Source: Flectobacillus major DSM 103 (GTDB taxonomy: Bacteria; Bacteroidota; Bacteroidia; Cytophagales; Spirosomataceae). Taken from it: a stretch of 64,000 bases of DNA. A program made the translations under genes and the position numbers. The notes below the pieces were generated by a model that was not told where the DNA came from, ran no database searches, and saw only the letters and a list, made by a program, of their open reading frames with translations. How positions within the stretch are numbered: the stretch's first letter is position 1; every line of letters begins with the position of its first letter. The stretch is from positions 59,620 through 123,619 of the forward strand of contig NZ_ATXY01000003.1 of assembly GCF_000427405.1 (NCBI RefSeq). The letters run 5' to 3'. Of the stretch, positions 7,385-16,430 are shown in pieces.

Positions 7385-7696
7385 TCATACCTCAATTTCC
7401 AGTTCGAGCAAAGCATAGTTGAGTGTCTTTCCGTGTGGGTCTATAGCTAAGGAGGTTGTTACGCCACCGCCCAAAGCTTCTTCACAAACAAAAAGTAAGG
7501 ATGAAATATTGGGTAATTCATAACGAATGATATTGCCTTTGATGATACTTTTTAAATGCTCTTTTACTTTTTGGACTGTTACTTGTGCTACCAAACTTGG
7601 AAAATCTTCTTCTTTGAAGGGAATCAAAGACAACATCAAGGTATTGCCTTTATCGCCAGCACGACTGTGGGCGATATGGTATAATTTAGTTTTCAT
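7385..7696 (-). CDS. AtuA C-terminal-like (ferredoxin-fold) protein
   Basis: 103 residues starting MKTKLYHIAHSRAGDKGNTL. The HSRxGDKG motif is the hallmark of the small C-terminal domain of AtuA-type proteins, which in many bacteria is a separate gene next to the DUF1446 partner, as here. Its ATG overlaps the AtuA stop (ATGA), so the two are translationally coupled and probably form a complex. The biochemical role is not established for the family; members occur in acyclic-terpene and related acyl-compound catabolic clusters. It is the last gene of the five-gene minus-strand operon. Confidence 0.8.
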   Translation of the reverse strand: MKTKLYHIAHSRAGDKGNTLMLSLIPFKEEDFPSLVAQVTVQKVKEHLKSIIKGNIIRYELPNISSLLFVCEEALGGGVTTSLAIDPHGKTLNYALLELEIEV

Positions 7697-9024
7697 GATT
7701 CAAAGATTGAGAAAGAGGGATTAATACTATTGCGACTCATCAGGATAGATTGTATGCCAATGATTTCGTTGACGGATTTTCTGACACCACCACCGCCCGA
7801 TGGCCCATTGGTATAGAGTGCTTCTACTTCTTCGCCGATGAGTGCCGCTGTTTCTGGTAAATTGGCCATTCCTGCAACTCTCAAACGAATTTCATAAGCG
7901 GTAGAATCGTTCTGATTGATGCCAGCATGAGCCGAACTATGACCGATATAATCAATTCTAAGAGCATCTTGGAATACTTCTGCTAAACGTAAACGGATTA
8001 TTTCGCCTGCCATTTTTGCTCTTTCCATCGCAAATGCTCCTGCGTACAAAATTTCTCCTTCGCCCATAAATCCAGCCTGATAGCCAACACTAACTTTTAA
8101 TTTTTCGGGTTTTGATGAGCCACTACCGCCACTTACTTGTACACAATTTGGGGCAATTTGCTTGAGTGAAACGGTGGTAAAATCTGCTGAAACATCAGGA
8201 GTAAGATAGGCAAAAGGATTGAGTACTTCATAGAGAAGTTGCTCTTTGACGGTGGCAAGGCTGATGATTCCGCCAGTGTTTTCTACTTTACTGATAACTG
8301 CTGTTCCGTCTTGAGATACATCTACCAACGGATGCCCCAAAATGGCTAAGTCAGGTACTATTTTATTGACTCCGTCAGCAAAATAACCGCCCGTTACTTG
8401 TCCTGCACATTCCATCAAATGTCCAATTACCGTAGCTTTTCCGATGAGGTCGGTTTCATCATACGACCAACCAAATTCATACATCAGCGGAGCAACTACC
8501 AGCGAAGGGTCTGCTACTCGTCCTGTAATAATAATATCAGGACCAGAAGCAATGGCTGGCAGAATACTGTCTGCCCCAAGATACGCATTGGCAGAGATGA
8601 TTTTGCCAAAACTGCTTAATGGTTTGCCTGATTCTAAGGTAATTTCATTGCCTGTAATTAGTGAAAGCACATCGTCGCCAACAACAGCGGCCACCTTGAT
8701 ACTAATATTATTCTTTGCTGCAATTTCAGTGATTTTTTTTGCCGCCGCCAAAGGATTAGCCGCCCCCATATTACTCAGTACTTTTATACCTTTTTCTTTA
8801 ATAATGGGTAAAAGTATTTCCATTCGCCTTTCTAGCAGTGGGTCATAGCCTTTAGAAGCATCCACCATTTTTCTTTTCTGAGCCAATGCAATTGTTCTTT
8901 CAGCCAAGCATTCCAGCACCAAATAATCTATTTCCCCATCCTGTGCCAGTATTTTGGCAGGTTCGAGGCGGTCGCCCGAAAAACCTGCTCCTGCTCCAAT
9001 TCTTATTTTTTTCAATTCTTTCAT
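7693..9024 (-). CDS. AtuA family protein (DUF1446)
   Basis: 443 residues from the ATG at 9024 (MKELKKIRIGAGAGFSGDRL); a 22-codon longer frame would run far into the upstream transporter gene. Family features: the N-terminal GAGAGFSGDRLEPA, YLVLECLAERTIALAQ, SNMGAANPLAAA, ITGRVADPSLVVAPLMYEFGW and GHLMECAGQVTGGYFADG. AtuA of Pseudomonas is needed for acyclic terpene use, but the reaction of DUF1446 proteins is unresolved. Here it overlaps both neighbours by ATGA: the transporter upstream and the small AtuA-C protein downstream. No acyl-CoA carboxylase genes (as in atuCF) lie nearby, so the substrate is probably not a terpene; the transporter points to a carboxylate. Confidence 0.85.
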   Translation of the reverse strand: MKELKKIRIGAGAGFSGDRLEPAKILAQDGEIDYLVLECLAERTIALAQKRKMVDASKGYDPLLERRMEILLPIIKEKGIKVLSNMGAANPLAAAKKITEIAAKNNISIKVAAVVGDDVLSLITGNEITLESGKPLSSFGKIISANAYLGADSILPAIASGPDIIITGRVADPSLVVAPLMYEFGWSYDETDLIGKATVIGHLMECAGQVTGGYFADGVNKIVPDLAILGHPLVDVSQDGTAVISKVENTGGIISLATVKEQLLYEVLNPFAYLTPDVSADFTTVSLKQIAPNCVQVSGGSGSSKPEKLKVSVGYQAGFMGEGEILYAGAFAMERAKMAGEIIRLRLAEVFQDALRIDYIGHSSAHAGINQNDSTAYEIRLRVAGMANLPETAALIGEEVEALYTNGPSGGGGVRKSVNEIIGIQSILMSRNSINPSFSIFES

Positions 9025-10319
9025 AATAAATGAATCGCACCAGTAATGATGGCTGTCAAGGTCATTAAAAAAGTAGTCATAAAAGCCCACTTAAAAGTAA
9101 ATTTCTGGTGGTCGGATAATTCAACTCCTGAAAGCCCAACCAGTACAAAAGTGGAAGCCGTGAGCGGACTTAAAGGGAAACCCACCGTCATTTGTCCTAA
9201 AATGGCTGCTCTTCCTACTTCAATCGGATTGATTCCGTAGTGGATAGCAGCTTCTTTTAACACAGGTAAAACACCGAAATAATAGGCGTCTGGCGTAAAG
9301 ACAAAACTCAGGGGCATACTTGTTACACCAACCAAAGCAGGAAGGTAAGTGGCGTGTTCGGCAGGAATAAGGGTTACCAATGCCTGAGCCATAGCGTCAA
9401 TCATTTTAGTGCCTGTCAGGATTCCCGAAAAAACACCTGCGGCAAAAATCATTACCGATACAAAAAACACATTGGCGGCGTGTTCTTGTAATCGGCTTTT
9501 TTGCTCAGTTTGAGAAGGGTAATTAATAAGCATTGCCACAGAAAATCCAATGATAAACAAAGCCGATGGCGGCAATAAAGCCATAATCAAACAGCCTATC
9601 AAGGAGATGGTCAGCAGGGCATTTACTAAAATGAGTTTGGGTCTTCTTGTCAGTTTTTGGGCTTTCGTCAATTCGTCGGCGTGTTTATAATCAAATGCAA
9701 TGATTCCCAGCCTTTTACGTTCTTTTTTACCTAACCACCACGATACTCCCAACACCCAAATAATACCTACAATCATAGAAGGAAGTACAGGAACAAGTAA
9801 GCCAGAAGCATCCGTTTGCATGACTTGTAAGGCTCTTGCCATCGTACCAGACCACGGCACTAAGTGCATAACGCCTGCACTCAAAGCTACAATACAGGGC
9901 AGAATAAGCCGATTGATGCCCAATTTTTTATAAATTGGCAATAAAGCGGAAATAGTAATCATAAAAGTAGCTGTGCCGTCGCCGTCCAAATGGACAATCA
10001 TGGTGAGCAGTGCCGTTCCCATTGTAATTTTCAGTGGGTCGCCTTTGGCCAAGTGAATGATTCCAGCAATGACGGGGTCAAAAAGACCTGCATCAATCAT
10101 TAATGCAAAGTACAAAACCGCAAAAATCAACAGAATCCCCGTTGGAGCTACTTGTTTGATACCTGTTACAATCATTTCGCCAATTGCCTGTGGTTCAAAA
10201 CCGCCAATGATGGCAAAAAATACTGGAATGATAATGAGCGATAACAATACTGATAATTTTCTTGAAATCACCAATACAAGGAACAGGAGTATGGTTAAAA
10301 ACCCTAATAATGCCAGCAT
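9021..10319 (-). CDS. CitMHS-type carboxylate (citrate-metal/H+) symporter
   Basis: 432 residues, about 12 membrane segments, starting MLALLGFLTILLFLVLVISR. Typical for CitM/CitH proteins are LIFAVLYFALMIDAGLFDP, the loop HLDGDGTATFMITISALLP and PLSFVFTPDAYYFGVLPVL, and GFPLSPLTASTFVLVGLSG. Family members import citrate or similar tricarboxylates as a divalent-metal complex with protons. The gene starts 6 bases after an esterase and its TGA overlaps the AtuA start. It therefore probably imports the acid released by the secreted esterases for processing by AtuA (inference). The precise substrate cannot be read from sequence. Confidence 0.85.
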   Translation of the reverse strand: MLALLGFLTILLFLVLVISRKLSVLLSLIIIPVFFAIIGGFEPQAIGEMIVTGIKQVAPTGILLIFAVLYFALMIDAGLFDPVIAGIIHLAKGDPLKITMGTALLTMIVHLDGDGTATFMITISALLPIYKKLGINRLILPCIVALSAGVMHLVPWSGTMARALQVMQTDASGLLVPVLPSMIVGIIWVLGVSWWLGKKERKRLGIIAFDYKHADELTKAQKLTRRPKLILVNALLTISLIGCLIMALLPPSALFIIGFSVAMLINYPSQTEQKSRLQEHAANVFFVSVMIFAAGVFSGILTGTKMIDAMAQALVTLIPAEHATYLPALVGVTSMPLSFVFTPDAYYFGVLPVLKEAAIHYGINPIEVGRAAILGQMTVGFPLSPLTASTFVLVGLSGVELSDHQKFTFKWAFMTTFLMTLTAIITGAIHLL

Positions 10320-10325
10320 TTTATG

Positions 10326-11195
10326 TTATGGTTTTTTAGCTTGAAGTACTTTCTGGAAGAATAAAAAGTGATAGGGCAAAGCATTTTCCCAATAAGGCCA
10401 ATCATGTTTTCCGGGTCTTTCGGTATAATCATGGGGTGTTCCGTTTGCCATTAAGAGTTTGTGCATTTCACGGTTGGGTTCAATCAGGAAATCATCTACG
10501 CCACAATCAAAAATCAAATGAAGTTTGGCTGCTTTGATTTGCTCCGTCATTGTAATCAGATTAAATCCTGGATAAAAAGGCCCTGATTCTTCCCGTTCAC
10601 CAATCATTTTTTTAAAATTCTCTATGCGAATTTTGGCAAAATCCGCAGGAACTTTCCACGTACTTGGGTTGATATTCATTACGCCACTCATGCTTCCAGC
10701 AGCACAGTATAAGTCGGGATGTTTGGTAGCAATATACACAGCCCCATGTCCACCCATCGACAAGCCCGTAATTACTCGCCCTTCTCTGGTTTTGATGCTT
10801 CGGTAGTCTTTATCTACTTTTTCTCTTACTTCTTTAGAAATAAAAGTTTCGTATTGGCTTTCTTTTAGCAAAGGGCTATCAAAATAATAACTTGAAGGTC
10901 CGCCGTCGGGCATTACGATAATGACATCAAATAAATCGGACATTCTCGCCACAAGCGATTTATCGGGCGTGAGTTCTGTCCAGTTTTTATAATTTCCGCT
11001 TCCGCCGTGCAGTAAATACACGACGGGGTAATTTTTTTGCGAATGTTGATAGCCTTGTGGCGTAATCACCACTACTTTCAGCGTTTTATTCATCGCCAAG
11101 CTTTGTATCGCCAAAGTATCTGTGGTGGCAGCTTGAGCTTTTTGCCCAAATACTAAACCGACCAAGACACATAAAATAAAGGCACAGTTTTTCAT
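10326..11195 (-). CDS. Secreted esterase (putative esterase/Fes-like alpha/beta hydrolase), copy 1
   Basis: 289 residues: signal peptide (MKNCAFILCVLVGLVFGQKA, cleavage likely after AQA), then an alpha/beta hydrolase of the esterase D/Fes/feruloyl-esterase group. Visible elements are the oxyanion-region VVYLLHGGSGNYKNW, the nucleophile elbow GLSMGGHG with Ser146, the acid region DCGVDDFLIEPN and the His in RPGKHDWPYW. It would act in the periplasm or outside, hydrolysing an ester of unknown nature. It lies 11 bases after a close paralogue and 6 bases before the CitMHS gene in one operon. The paralogues align over their full length, so they arose by tandem duplication and may differ in substrate. 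Confidence 0.85.
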   Translation of the reverse strand: MKNCAFILCVLVGLVFGQKAQAATTDTLAIQSLAMNKTLKVVVITPQGYQHSQKNYPVVYLLHGGSGNYKNWTELTPDKSLVARMSDLFDVIIVMPDGGPSSYYFDSPLLKESQYETFISKEVREKVDKDYRSIKTREGRVITGLSMGGHGAVYIATKHPDLYCAAGSMSGVMNINPSTWKVPADFAKIRIENFKKMIGEREESGPFYPGFNLITMTEQIKAAKLHLIFDCGVDDFLIEPNREMHKLLMANGTPHDYTERPGKHDWPYWENALPYHFLFFQKVLQAKKP

Positions 11196-11206
11196 GGTAA
11201 GATATT

Positions 11207-12079
11207 TTAATACTTGCCCGAATTGACAGATTTAAGGACTTTAGAAAAATACAGCAGGTGGTAGTAAAGAGAGTTTTCCCAATATGGCCAAGCATGACCG
11301 CCTGGTCTTTCTGAATAATCGTGAGGAGTATTGTTGAACACTAATCTGCGATGAAGTTCACGATTTGGTTCAATCAAAAAATCATCTGTTCCGCAGTCAA
11401 AAATAAGACTCACGCCATTGGTTTTCATTTTATCGGCCATCGCAACTACCGAATAGGCTTCATAGCCTTTTGGATCGGCATTGTACGAACCAATGATAGC
11501 GTCAAAAGCTTTTCTGAGGTTTTCTGTGGCTTCTTTAGGTAATTTCCAACCTTGTAAATCGGGGTTAAGTGCGCCACTCATACTTCCAGCAGCCACAAAA
11601 AGCTCAGGATATTTTCCTGATAAATACAAAGCCCCATAACCGCCCATCGAAAGCCCCGTAATTACTCGCCCATTTTTAGAAGCGATTGTTCGATAAGTTT
11701 TATCTATTTTGGTAATTACATCTTTTACAATGTAAGATTCAAACTGACTATTTTTATCAACAGGGCTATCAATATAATAACTAAATACTTCACCTTCGGG
11801 CATCACAATCACTAAATTATACTGGTCGGCTAGGTTTTGGATAAGGTTTTTGTCTGGAGCTTTGGCAAGCCAATCATTAAAATGTCCGATACCTCCATGC
11901 AATAAATAAAGCACTGGAAATGATTTTTGGCTGTTTTCATAAGACTTTGGCAGTGTAACGGCAGCTTTGTAAGTCTTATTCATTTTTGTTGAGGCGATTT
12001 CAAGCGTGTCGGTTTTAGCAAATACGCCCAATGAAATCATTTGGAAAAGAATTAAATAGACAAGACAGTTTTTTTTCAT
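11207..12079 (-). CDS. Secreted esterase (putative esterase/Fes-like alpha/beta hydrolase), copy 2
   Basis: 290 residues, first gene of the operon. A signal peptide (MKKNCLVYLILFQMISLGVF then AK) precedes the same hydrolase domain as its neighbour: LYLLHGGIGHFNDW, nucleophile elbow GLSMGGYG with Ser144, DCGTDDFLIEPN and HAWPYWENSLYYHLLYF. All catalytic triad positions are kept in both copies. Expression is presumably from the 304-base divergent region 12080-12383. Substrate unknown; coupling to a carboxylate symporter suggests an esterified organic acid. Confidence 0.85.
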   Translation of the reverse strand: MKKNCLVYLILFQMISLGVFAKTDTLEIASTKMNKTYKAAVTLPKSYENSQKSFPVLYLLHGGIGHFNDWLAKAPDKNLIQNLADQYNLVIVMPEGEVFSYYIDSPVDKNSQFESYIVKDVITKIDKTYRTIASKNGRVITGLSMGGYGALYLSGKYPELFVAAGSMSGALNPDLQGWKLPKEATENLRKAFDAIIGSYNADPKGYEAYSVVAMADKMKTNGVSLIFDCGTDDFLIEPNRELHRRLVFNNTPHDYSERPGGHAWPYWENSLYYHLLYFSKVLKSVNSGKY

Positions 12080-12383
12080 TTTTTTAAGGTTAATTATTTA
12101 TATTTTTATGTTCTGAATTTTGCCAATACTTTCTTAGCAAAGTATTGTCCTTGTTATTCTCTTGAATTTGAGTGGTTAAATTGCAAGCAATTTGTACCGT
12201 CAACCAATTCATCTATGAATAAGTGGCTTTACTTCAAATGTATGAAAGGCAAGAAACTTATCATTAGTTTTGGCTGAATGAATACATTCCAGAAATCTAA
12301 TCTTCATTTCTGGAAATATTTAATTATCTATTATTCAATAAATTACACAAAATACTGAGTATTGTAAATACTCATCCGACGAA
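12080..12383. other. Divergent promoter region with a hairpin
   Basis: 304 bases between the esterase operon (minus) and the orphan protein (plus). The only structure I see is a 10-base perfect inverted repeat, TTCCAGAAAT at 12287-12296 and ATTTCTGGAA at 12306-12315, with a 9-base loop, about 70 bases before the plus-strand start; it could be an operator or a leader hairpin. Confidence 0.4.
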
Positions 12384-13607
12384 ATGGAATTAAAATCTGG
12401 TAAAGAAGAAATAGCTTATTTATTAGGGAAAGTCATTGAAAAATTTGAAACAGAAAGTGGTCAGAAAGTAGTGCGTAATTCAAACCGAAAAAATTATGAA
12501 GAAGTAGCCAAAGCTTTAAGTGAAATAAGTAACCAACTTCCCTTTACTTCAGCGGAGCTTCGCCACGAGGATTATGCTCCTGAAAAAACTCATCGACCAT
12601 CAGAGTATCCTTTTCGCAAGTATGACATTACAGGTAATCAAATCAAAGATGCTTTTTATAATCAGATTGTTACCAATCCGAGACCGTTTTTGGTAGATTC
12701 GGCGTACATTTATCTCTTTGGTATGGGGCGTAAAGGTTTTGCTGAAAACCCTACCGACCCCGAATTGATTGACGACGAAGAAAATACTGCTACAACATCA
12801 GGCATTCAAAAAGCGGATAAAACCAGCGTTTGGGGGTGTATAAGTGATTTACCTCTTTTTGTAAAAGGCTTATTGCTATTTTTAATAGTGGGGTTTTCTA
12901 CGAGTAGTTATTTTTGGCTAACAGAAAAGAAAAAACTTGAAACCCTGAAAGAAGATTTGAGTATTGTGCCGTACGTACCCTCAAAAGCAGAGATTGATAG
13001 TTTGGAAGGTATTTGGCTTTGTTATACGGGTTCTCCGCAAGCCCGTAGTTTTGACCCCGACCGATACCACATGGTAGTATCCAATATCATGAATGTCAGC
13101 TATAAAGATGGCTATTTTACATTTATTCGTTACGGCTCAAATTTTAATCACAAAGGTTTTATGCAATTTGAGTCACCTTGGTTGGTATCTGTTCACTCTC
13201 GGGTAAAGAATGCTCCTGAAAATCCATCACCCAAACATTCTTTATTAAAGTTTGAAAAAGGCAAAAGCTTTGCAAGCGTAATATCGGCTTCTTGGAATTT
13301 TGATATAGGCGAGCGAAATAAAATTATCGGTATTCGAGAAATATATATCAAATTAGGCAAAAAAGTGACCGTGAAAGAAGTAATCAATGAACCCGAAAAT
13401 GCACTTTGTCGCTGTAAAATCATTAAATTAATTGAGCCAGATGGGCATATTCGTTCATTCCAATTGAAAAATGAAAACCTTGAAATGCTTCCATACGAGG
13501 GAATAAAAGGACTTTTAGACGAAAATAGTATTTTGTTAAAAGATCCAGAGAAGGGTGTTGTTTTATCAGAAGACTCGCTCAAGAGTAATAACCAATCAAA
13601 GAAATAA
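12384..13607 (+). CDS. Uncharacterised single-pass membrane protein
   Basis: 407 residues; I do not recognise the family. The N-terminal about 115 residues look like a compact cytoplasmic domain (KEEIAYLLGKVIEKFETESG, TSAELRHEDYAP, YPFRKYDITGNQIKDAFYNQ, RPFLVDSAYIYLFGMGRKGF). A linker of acidic residues leads to one membrane segment at about 162-180 (FVKGLLLFLIVGFSTSSYFW), and a C-terminal domain of about 220 residues begins DSLEGIWLCYTGSPQ and is rich in beta-type patterns. The topology would put the second domain in the periplasm. It stands alone between the esterase operon and a repeat copy (13648-13801), i.e. inside the repeat-bracketed block. Confidence 0.7.
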   Translation: MELKSGKEEIAYLLGKVIEKFETESGQKVVRNSNRKNYEEVAKALSEISNQLPFTSAELRHEDYAPEKTHRPSEYPFRKYDITGNQIKDAFYNQIVTNPRPFLVDSAYIYLFGMGRKGFAENPTDPELIDDEENTATTSGIQKADKTSVWGCISDLPLFVKGLLLFLIVGFSTSSYFWLTEKKKLETLKEDLSIVPYVPSKAEIDSLEGIWLCYTGSPQARSFDPDRYHMVVSNIMNVSYKDGYFTFIRYGSNFNHKGFMQFESPWLVSVHSRVKNAPENPSPKHSLLKFEKGKSFASVISASWNFDIGERNKIIGIREIYIKLGKKVTVKEVINEPENALCRCKIIKLIEPDGHIRSFQLKNENLEMLPYEGIKGLLDENSILLKDPEKGVVLSEDSLKSNNQSKK

Positions 13608-13908
13608 TACTTCAAGGGTAATTTGCCATTCGCTATTTCATTTTACATTGATGGGAGCTTTAGTATTTTCAAAACACTAAGGCATCATTTTTAGTTATTT
13701 ATTTATCTCTTTCCTTTTTTAGTGATTAACTGATTGAATAGCAAAGTATATTTTTCATAAACCTTATCTAATTACTGAGCTTTTTTGTTTGTAGCCCTTT
13801 GCTATAGTCAAAAAGCATTTGTTGGATAATAAAAAACCTACTATTCTGAAAATACACCCTTGATTATTAATAAGTTAATCAAAAAACACACTAATTGTTT
13901 CTTGATAT
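13608..13908. other. Intergenic region carrying repeat copy 2
   Basis: 301 bases without a gene. Most of it is the dispersed repeat (13648-13801), followed by an AT-rich stretch that must hold the promoter of the sensor kinase gene starting at 13909. Confidence 0.4.
13648..13801. repeat. Dispersed intergenic repeat, copy 2
   Basis: About 154 bases related to 7222-7339 in the same orientation, with insertions relative to copy 1. Conserved blocks include TTGATGGGAGCTTT, TTTTTAGTGATT, TGATTGAATAGCAAAGT and GAGCTTTTTTGTTTGTAGC. The shared sequence is not coding. Confidence 0.65.
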
Positions 13909-14955
13909 ATGCAAAGCCTTTATGCTCATTCATATCGCTTTTTATGGATAACCATTCTGGGGGTGTATTCGTTTGTAAATACATTACTCACCGAAACCCT
14001 GACATATTACCCCATTCCACTTAGTAGCCCTACCTTACTGGTATTGTTCCTTGTACTGATTGCTGGCATTTGGGAAGGTAGTCGCATATTATATCATTAT
14101 TTGTCACTTCGGTTTTATAACAAATTATGGCACAAGCTTGCAGTGGGGTTTGTGGGGAGTATTCTACTTACGGCTACTTTAACAATAGCCATAAGCTTTT
14201 CTTATGCCTATGTTTCTGACACATGGCAAAGCCCGACATTTATTTTGTTACTCAAACTATTTTTAATGTTTGCCTTTCGGATAAACCTATTTCTGAACAT
14301 CCTCAATATCATTTATCTCTATGTTCACGAACTCGAAAAAATTGCCTTAGAAGCCGAACAGCTTCGCCAAATTGGTGTACAAGCCCAATTACAGGCTATT
14401 CGTAACCAAATTAACCCGCATTTTTTATTCAATAATTTAAGTGTTTTAAGTTCGCTAATTAGCTATGATACAACGAGTTCGTTACAGTTTGTCAAACAAT
14501 TTTCAAACGTTTATCGGTATGTTCTTAAAAACCACGACAAAGAATTGATTAGTATTTCGGAAGAACTCGGTTTTACGCAATCCTATTTATTTTTATTACA
14601 AAAACGTTTTCCAGAAGGAATACAAGTAGAACTTCATGTCGATGAAGGATATTTGAATTGGCAAATAGTACCTATGGCCTTACAAATGCTTCTCGAAAAT
14701 ACAATTAAGCACAACATTGTGTCTGTCGAAAAACCCCTAACAATTCGGCTGTATACCGATAACCCGTATTTAATACTTTCAAACAACTTACAGCCCAAAG
14801 CTGTTTATACTTCAGAATCAACTCATACAGGCTTATCCAATATTGTTCAGCGATACGCCTATTTGAGTTCTATTGATGTACAAATCATCAAAACCGACAA
14901 TGAGTTTATTGTAAAAATACCCATGTTAAAACTACCCTCCGAAACATCACTATGA
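13909..14955 (+). CDS. LytS-type sensor histidine kinase
   Basis: 348 residues. Four membrane segments occupy about residues 10-150; a short coiled linker (LEKIALEAEQLRQIGVQAQL) leads to the His_kinase domain with RNQINPHFLFNNLSVLSSLI, where His171 is the phosphorylation site. The ATPase part has MALQMLLENTIKHN (N box) and a short G box around HTGLSNIVQRY. There is no separate sensing domain, as is usual for this class in Bacteroidota. The stop overlaps the start of the LytTR response regulator by four bases, so kinase and regulator are a pair. Confidence 0.9.
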   Translation: MQSLYAHSYRFLWITILGVYSFVNTLLTETLTYYPIPLSSPTLLVLFLVLIAGIWEGSRILYHYLSLRFYNKLWHKLAVGFVGSILLTATLTIAISFSYAYVSDTWQSPTFILLLKLFLMFAFRINLFLNILNIIYLYVHELEKIALEAEQLRQIGVQAQLQAIRNQINPHFLFNNLSVLSSLISYDTTSSLQFVKQFSNVYRYVLKNHDKELISISEELGFTQSYLFLLQKRFPEGIQVELHVDEGYLNWQIVPMALQMLLENTIKHNIVSVEKPLTIRLYTDNPYLILSNNLQPKAVYTSESTHTGLSNIVQRYAYLSSIDVQIIKTDNEFIVKIPMLKLPSETSL

Positions 14956-15716
14956 AAGTTCTAATAATTGAAGATGAATACCATTCTGCTCAAAGAGCCA
15001 AAAGCTTGCTCTTTGAATATGACCAAAACATTACCGTATTAGATACGGTTGATTCGGTTGAAAAAGCTACCCTTTGGCTCAGTAAAAACCAAGAGCCAGA
15101 TTTATTGTTGGTCGACATCCATCTATCTGATGGGTCGAGCTTTGAAATATTCAAGAAAAATGTGGTAAAAAACCCCGTTATTTTTACTACAGCCTACGAC
15201 CAATACGCTATTCAAGCCTTTAAAATCAATAGTATTGATTATTTATTAAAACCCTTAGATTTTGACGAACTAAGCCAGGCTTTGAATAAATATCACCAAT
15301 TACACTATGACCGCAAGGCACTCGATACAACTGATATTCAGCGGATTATTCAGAGTATAGAGGCAAGTAACAAAAAGTATAAATCCAGATTTTTGGTCAG
15401 ATACGGCGATTCACTTCAGTACAAAACAATAGATGAAATCGCCTACTTTTTTGCTGATGATAAAATCGTATATCTGGTATGTCATGATGGCAAAAAGTAC
15501 ATTATTGATTATACCCTAGAACAACTCGAACAACATGTACAACCTGAGTTTTTCTTTCGCCTCAACCGCAAAATTATTACCAAAATAGACGCTATCGCCA
15601 AAGTAAAAACATCTCCCAACGGGCGACTGTTCATCCAATTAAAGCCCGCCTTTGAATCAGAAACGTATGTTTCAAAAGAACGTAGTGTGGAGTTCAAAAC
15701 ATGGCTTGATCAATAA
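14952..15716 (+). CDS. LytTR-family response regulator
   Basis: 254 residues. The receiver domain (1-120) starts MKVLIIEDEYHSAQRAKSLL and has the phospho-acceptor Asp55 in LLVDIHLSDG, Thr of FTTAYD and Lys of LLKPLDF. The LytTR DNA-binding domain (about 145-250) shows FLVRYGDSLQYKTIDEIAYF, FFRLNRKIITKIDAI and the C-terminal FVSKERSVEF-like YVSKERSVEFKTW. It is coupled by overlap to the kinase and ends 9 bases before a barrel-like protein gene, which is a likely target or partner. Confidence 0.9.
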   Translation: MKVLIIEDEYHSAQRAKSLLFEYDQNITVLDTVDSVEKATLWLSKNQEPDLLLVDIHLSDGSSFEIFKKNVVKNPVIFTTAYDQYAIQAFKINSIDYLLKPLDFDELSQALNKYHQLHYDRKALDTTDIQRIIQSIEASNKKYKSRFLVRYGDSLQYKTIDEIAYFFADDKIVYLVCHDGKKYIIDYTLEQLEQHVQPEFFFRLNRKIITKIDAIAKVKTSPNGRLFIQLKPAFESETYVSKERSVEFKTWLDQ

Positions 15717-15725
15717 AAAATAATC

Positions 15726-16430
15726 ATGAAATATATTCAAATCGCCCTCTACCTTTCATTGATGTTGATGCTTGGTATACGCCAGTCGTTGGCACAACAC
15801 CAAATAAACTTACAAAACGGAAGCAAAATACTTGGTAAAATAACCCATTACGATACCAAGTCGATTTCACTCCAAACCGTCGATCATTCTGTTTGGGTAT
15901 TTCCAAGTACCGAAATACTATCAATTGATACACTAGCCTTGCCCAATCTACGGTATAAATCAAAAGGCTTTGTCAATTATACTGAGCTTGGCCCACTTGC
16001 CATGAGCAACCGAGCCTCGAATGGCGTTACAACATCGGCCTTTTCTTTCCAAACTACCAACGGGTACCGATTTAGTCCTTTATGGTATTTGGGGCTAGGA
16101 GTAGGGGCCGATTTGTATGCTGTACAAACATTTGTCCCTATTTTACTTAGCTTACGAGGTGATTTGTACACAAAGACCTCTAAAATTCCCTATTATTTTG
16201 TAGAAGGCGGCTATAGTATCAACGCCACTTCTAACGATGTACCAACTATCAAATACCAAGGAGGGGCTACTTTTGCCGCAGGTTTGGGCATAAAACTTTT
16301 ATTTCAAGAAAATACCAGTTTCTTGCTGGGAATAGGATACCGTTACCAACAATCTTCGATAACAGATAAAGGGCTAAAATCTTACGAAAATTTTGATAGA
16401 CTTAGCATTAGGGTTGGATTTAGTTTTTGA
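15726..16430 (+). CDS. Putative outer-membrane beta-barrel protein
   Basis: 234 residues: signal peptide (MKYIQIALYLSLMLMLGIRQ, then SLAQ), a short region about 24-65 with INLQNGSKILGKITHYDTKS and ISLQTVDHSVWVFPS that resembles the small beta repeats found before barrels, and a C-terminal half of alternating strands ending in FDRLSIRVGFSF, the terminal Phe expected for BAM substrates. No enzyme motif is present. It is the third gene of the LytS/LytTR operon, 9 bases after the regulator. Function unknown. Confidence 0.7.
   Translation: MKYIQIALYLSLMLMLGIRQSLAQHQINLQNGSKILGKITHYDTKSISLQTVDHSVWVFPSTEILSIDTLALPNLRYKSKGFVNYTELGPLAMSNRASNGVTTSAFSFQTTNGYRFSPLWYLGLGVGADLYAVQTFVPILLSLRGDLYTKTSKIPYYFVEGGYSINATSNDVPTIKYQGGATFAAGLGIKLLFQENTSFLLGIGYRYQQSSITDKGLKSYENFDRLSIRVGFSF

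Noticed and set aside
13193..13615. Minus-strand 140-codon frame
   Set aside because: Antisense to the C-terminal half of the orphan membrane protein; no independent signal.
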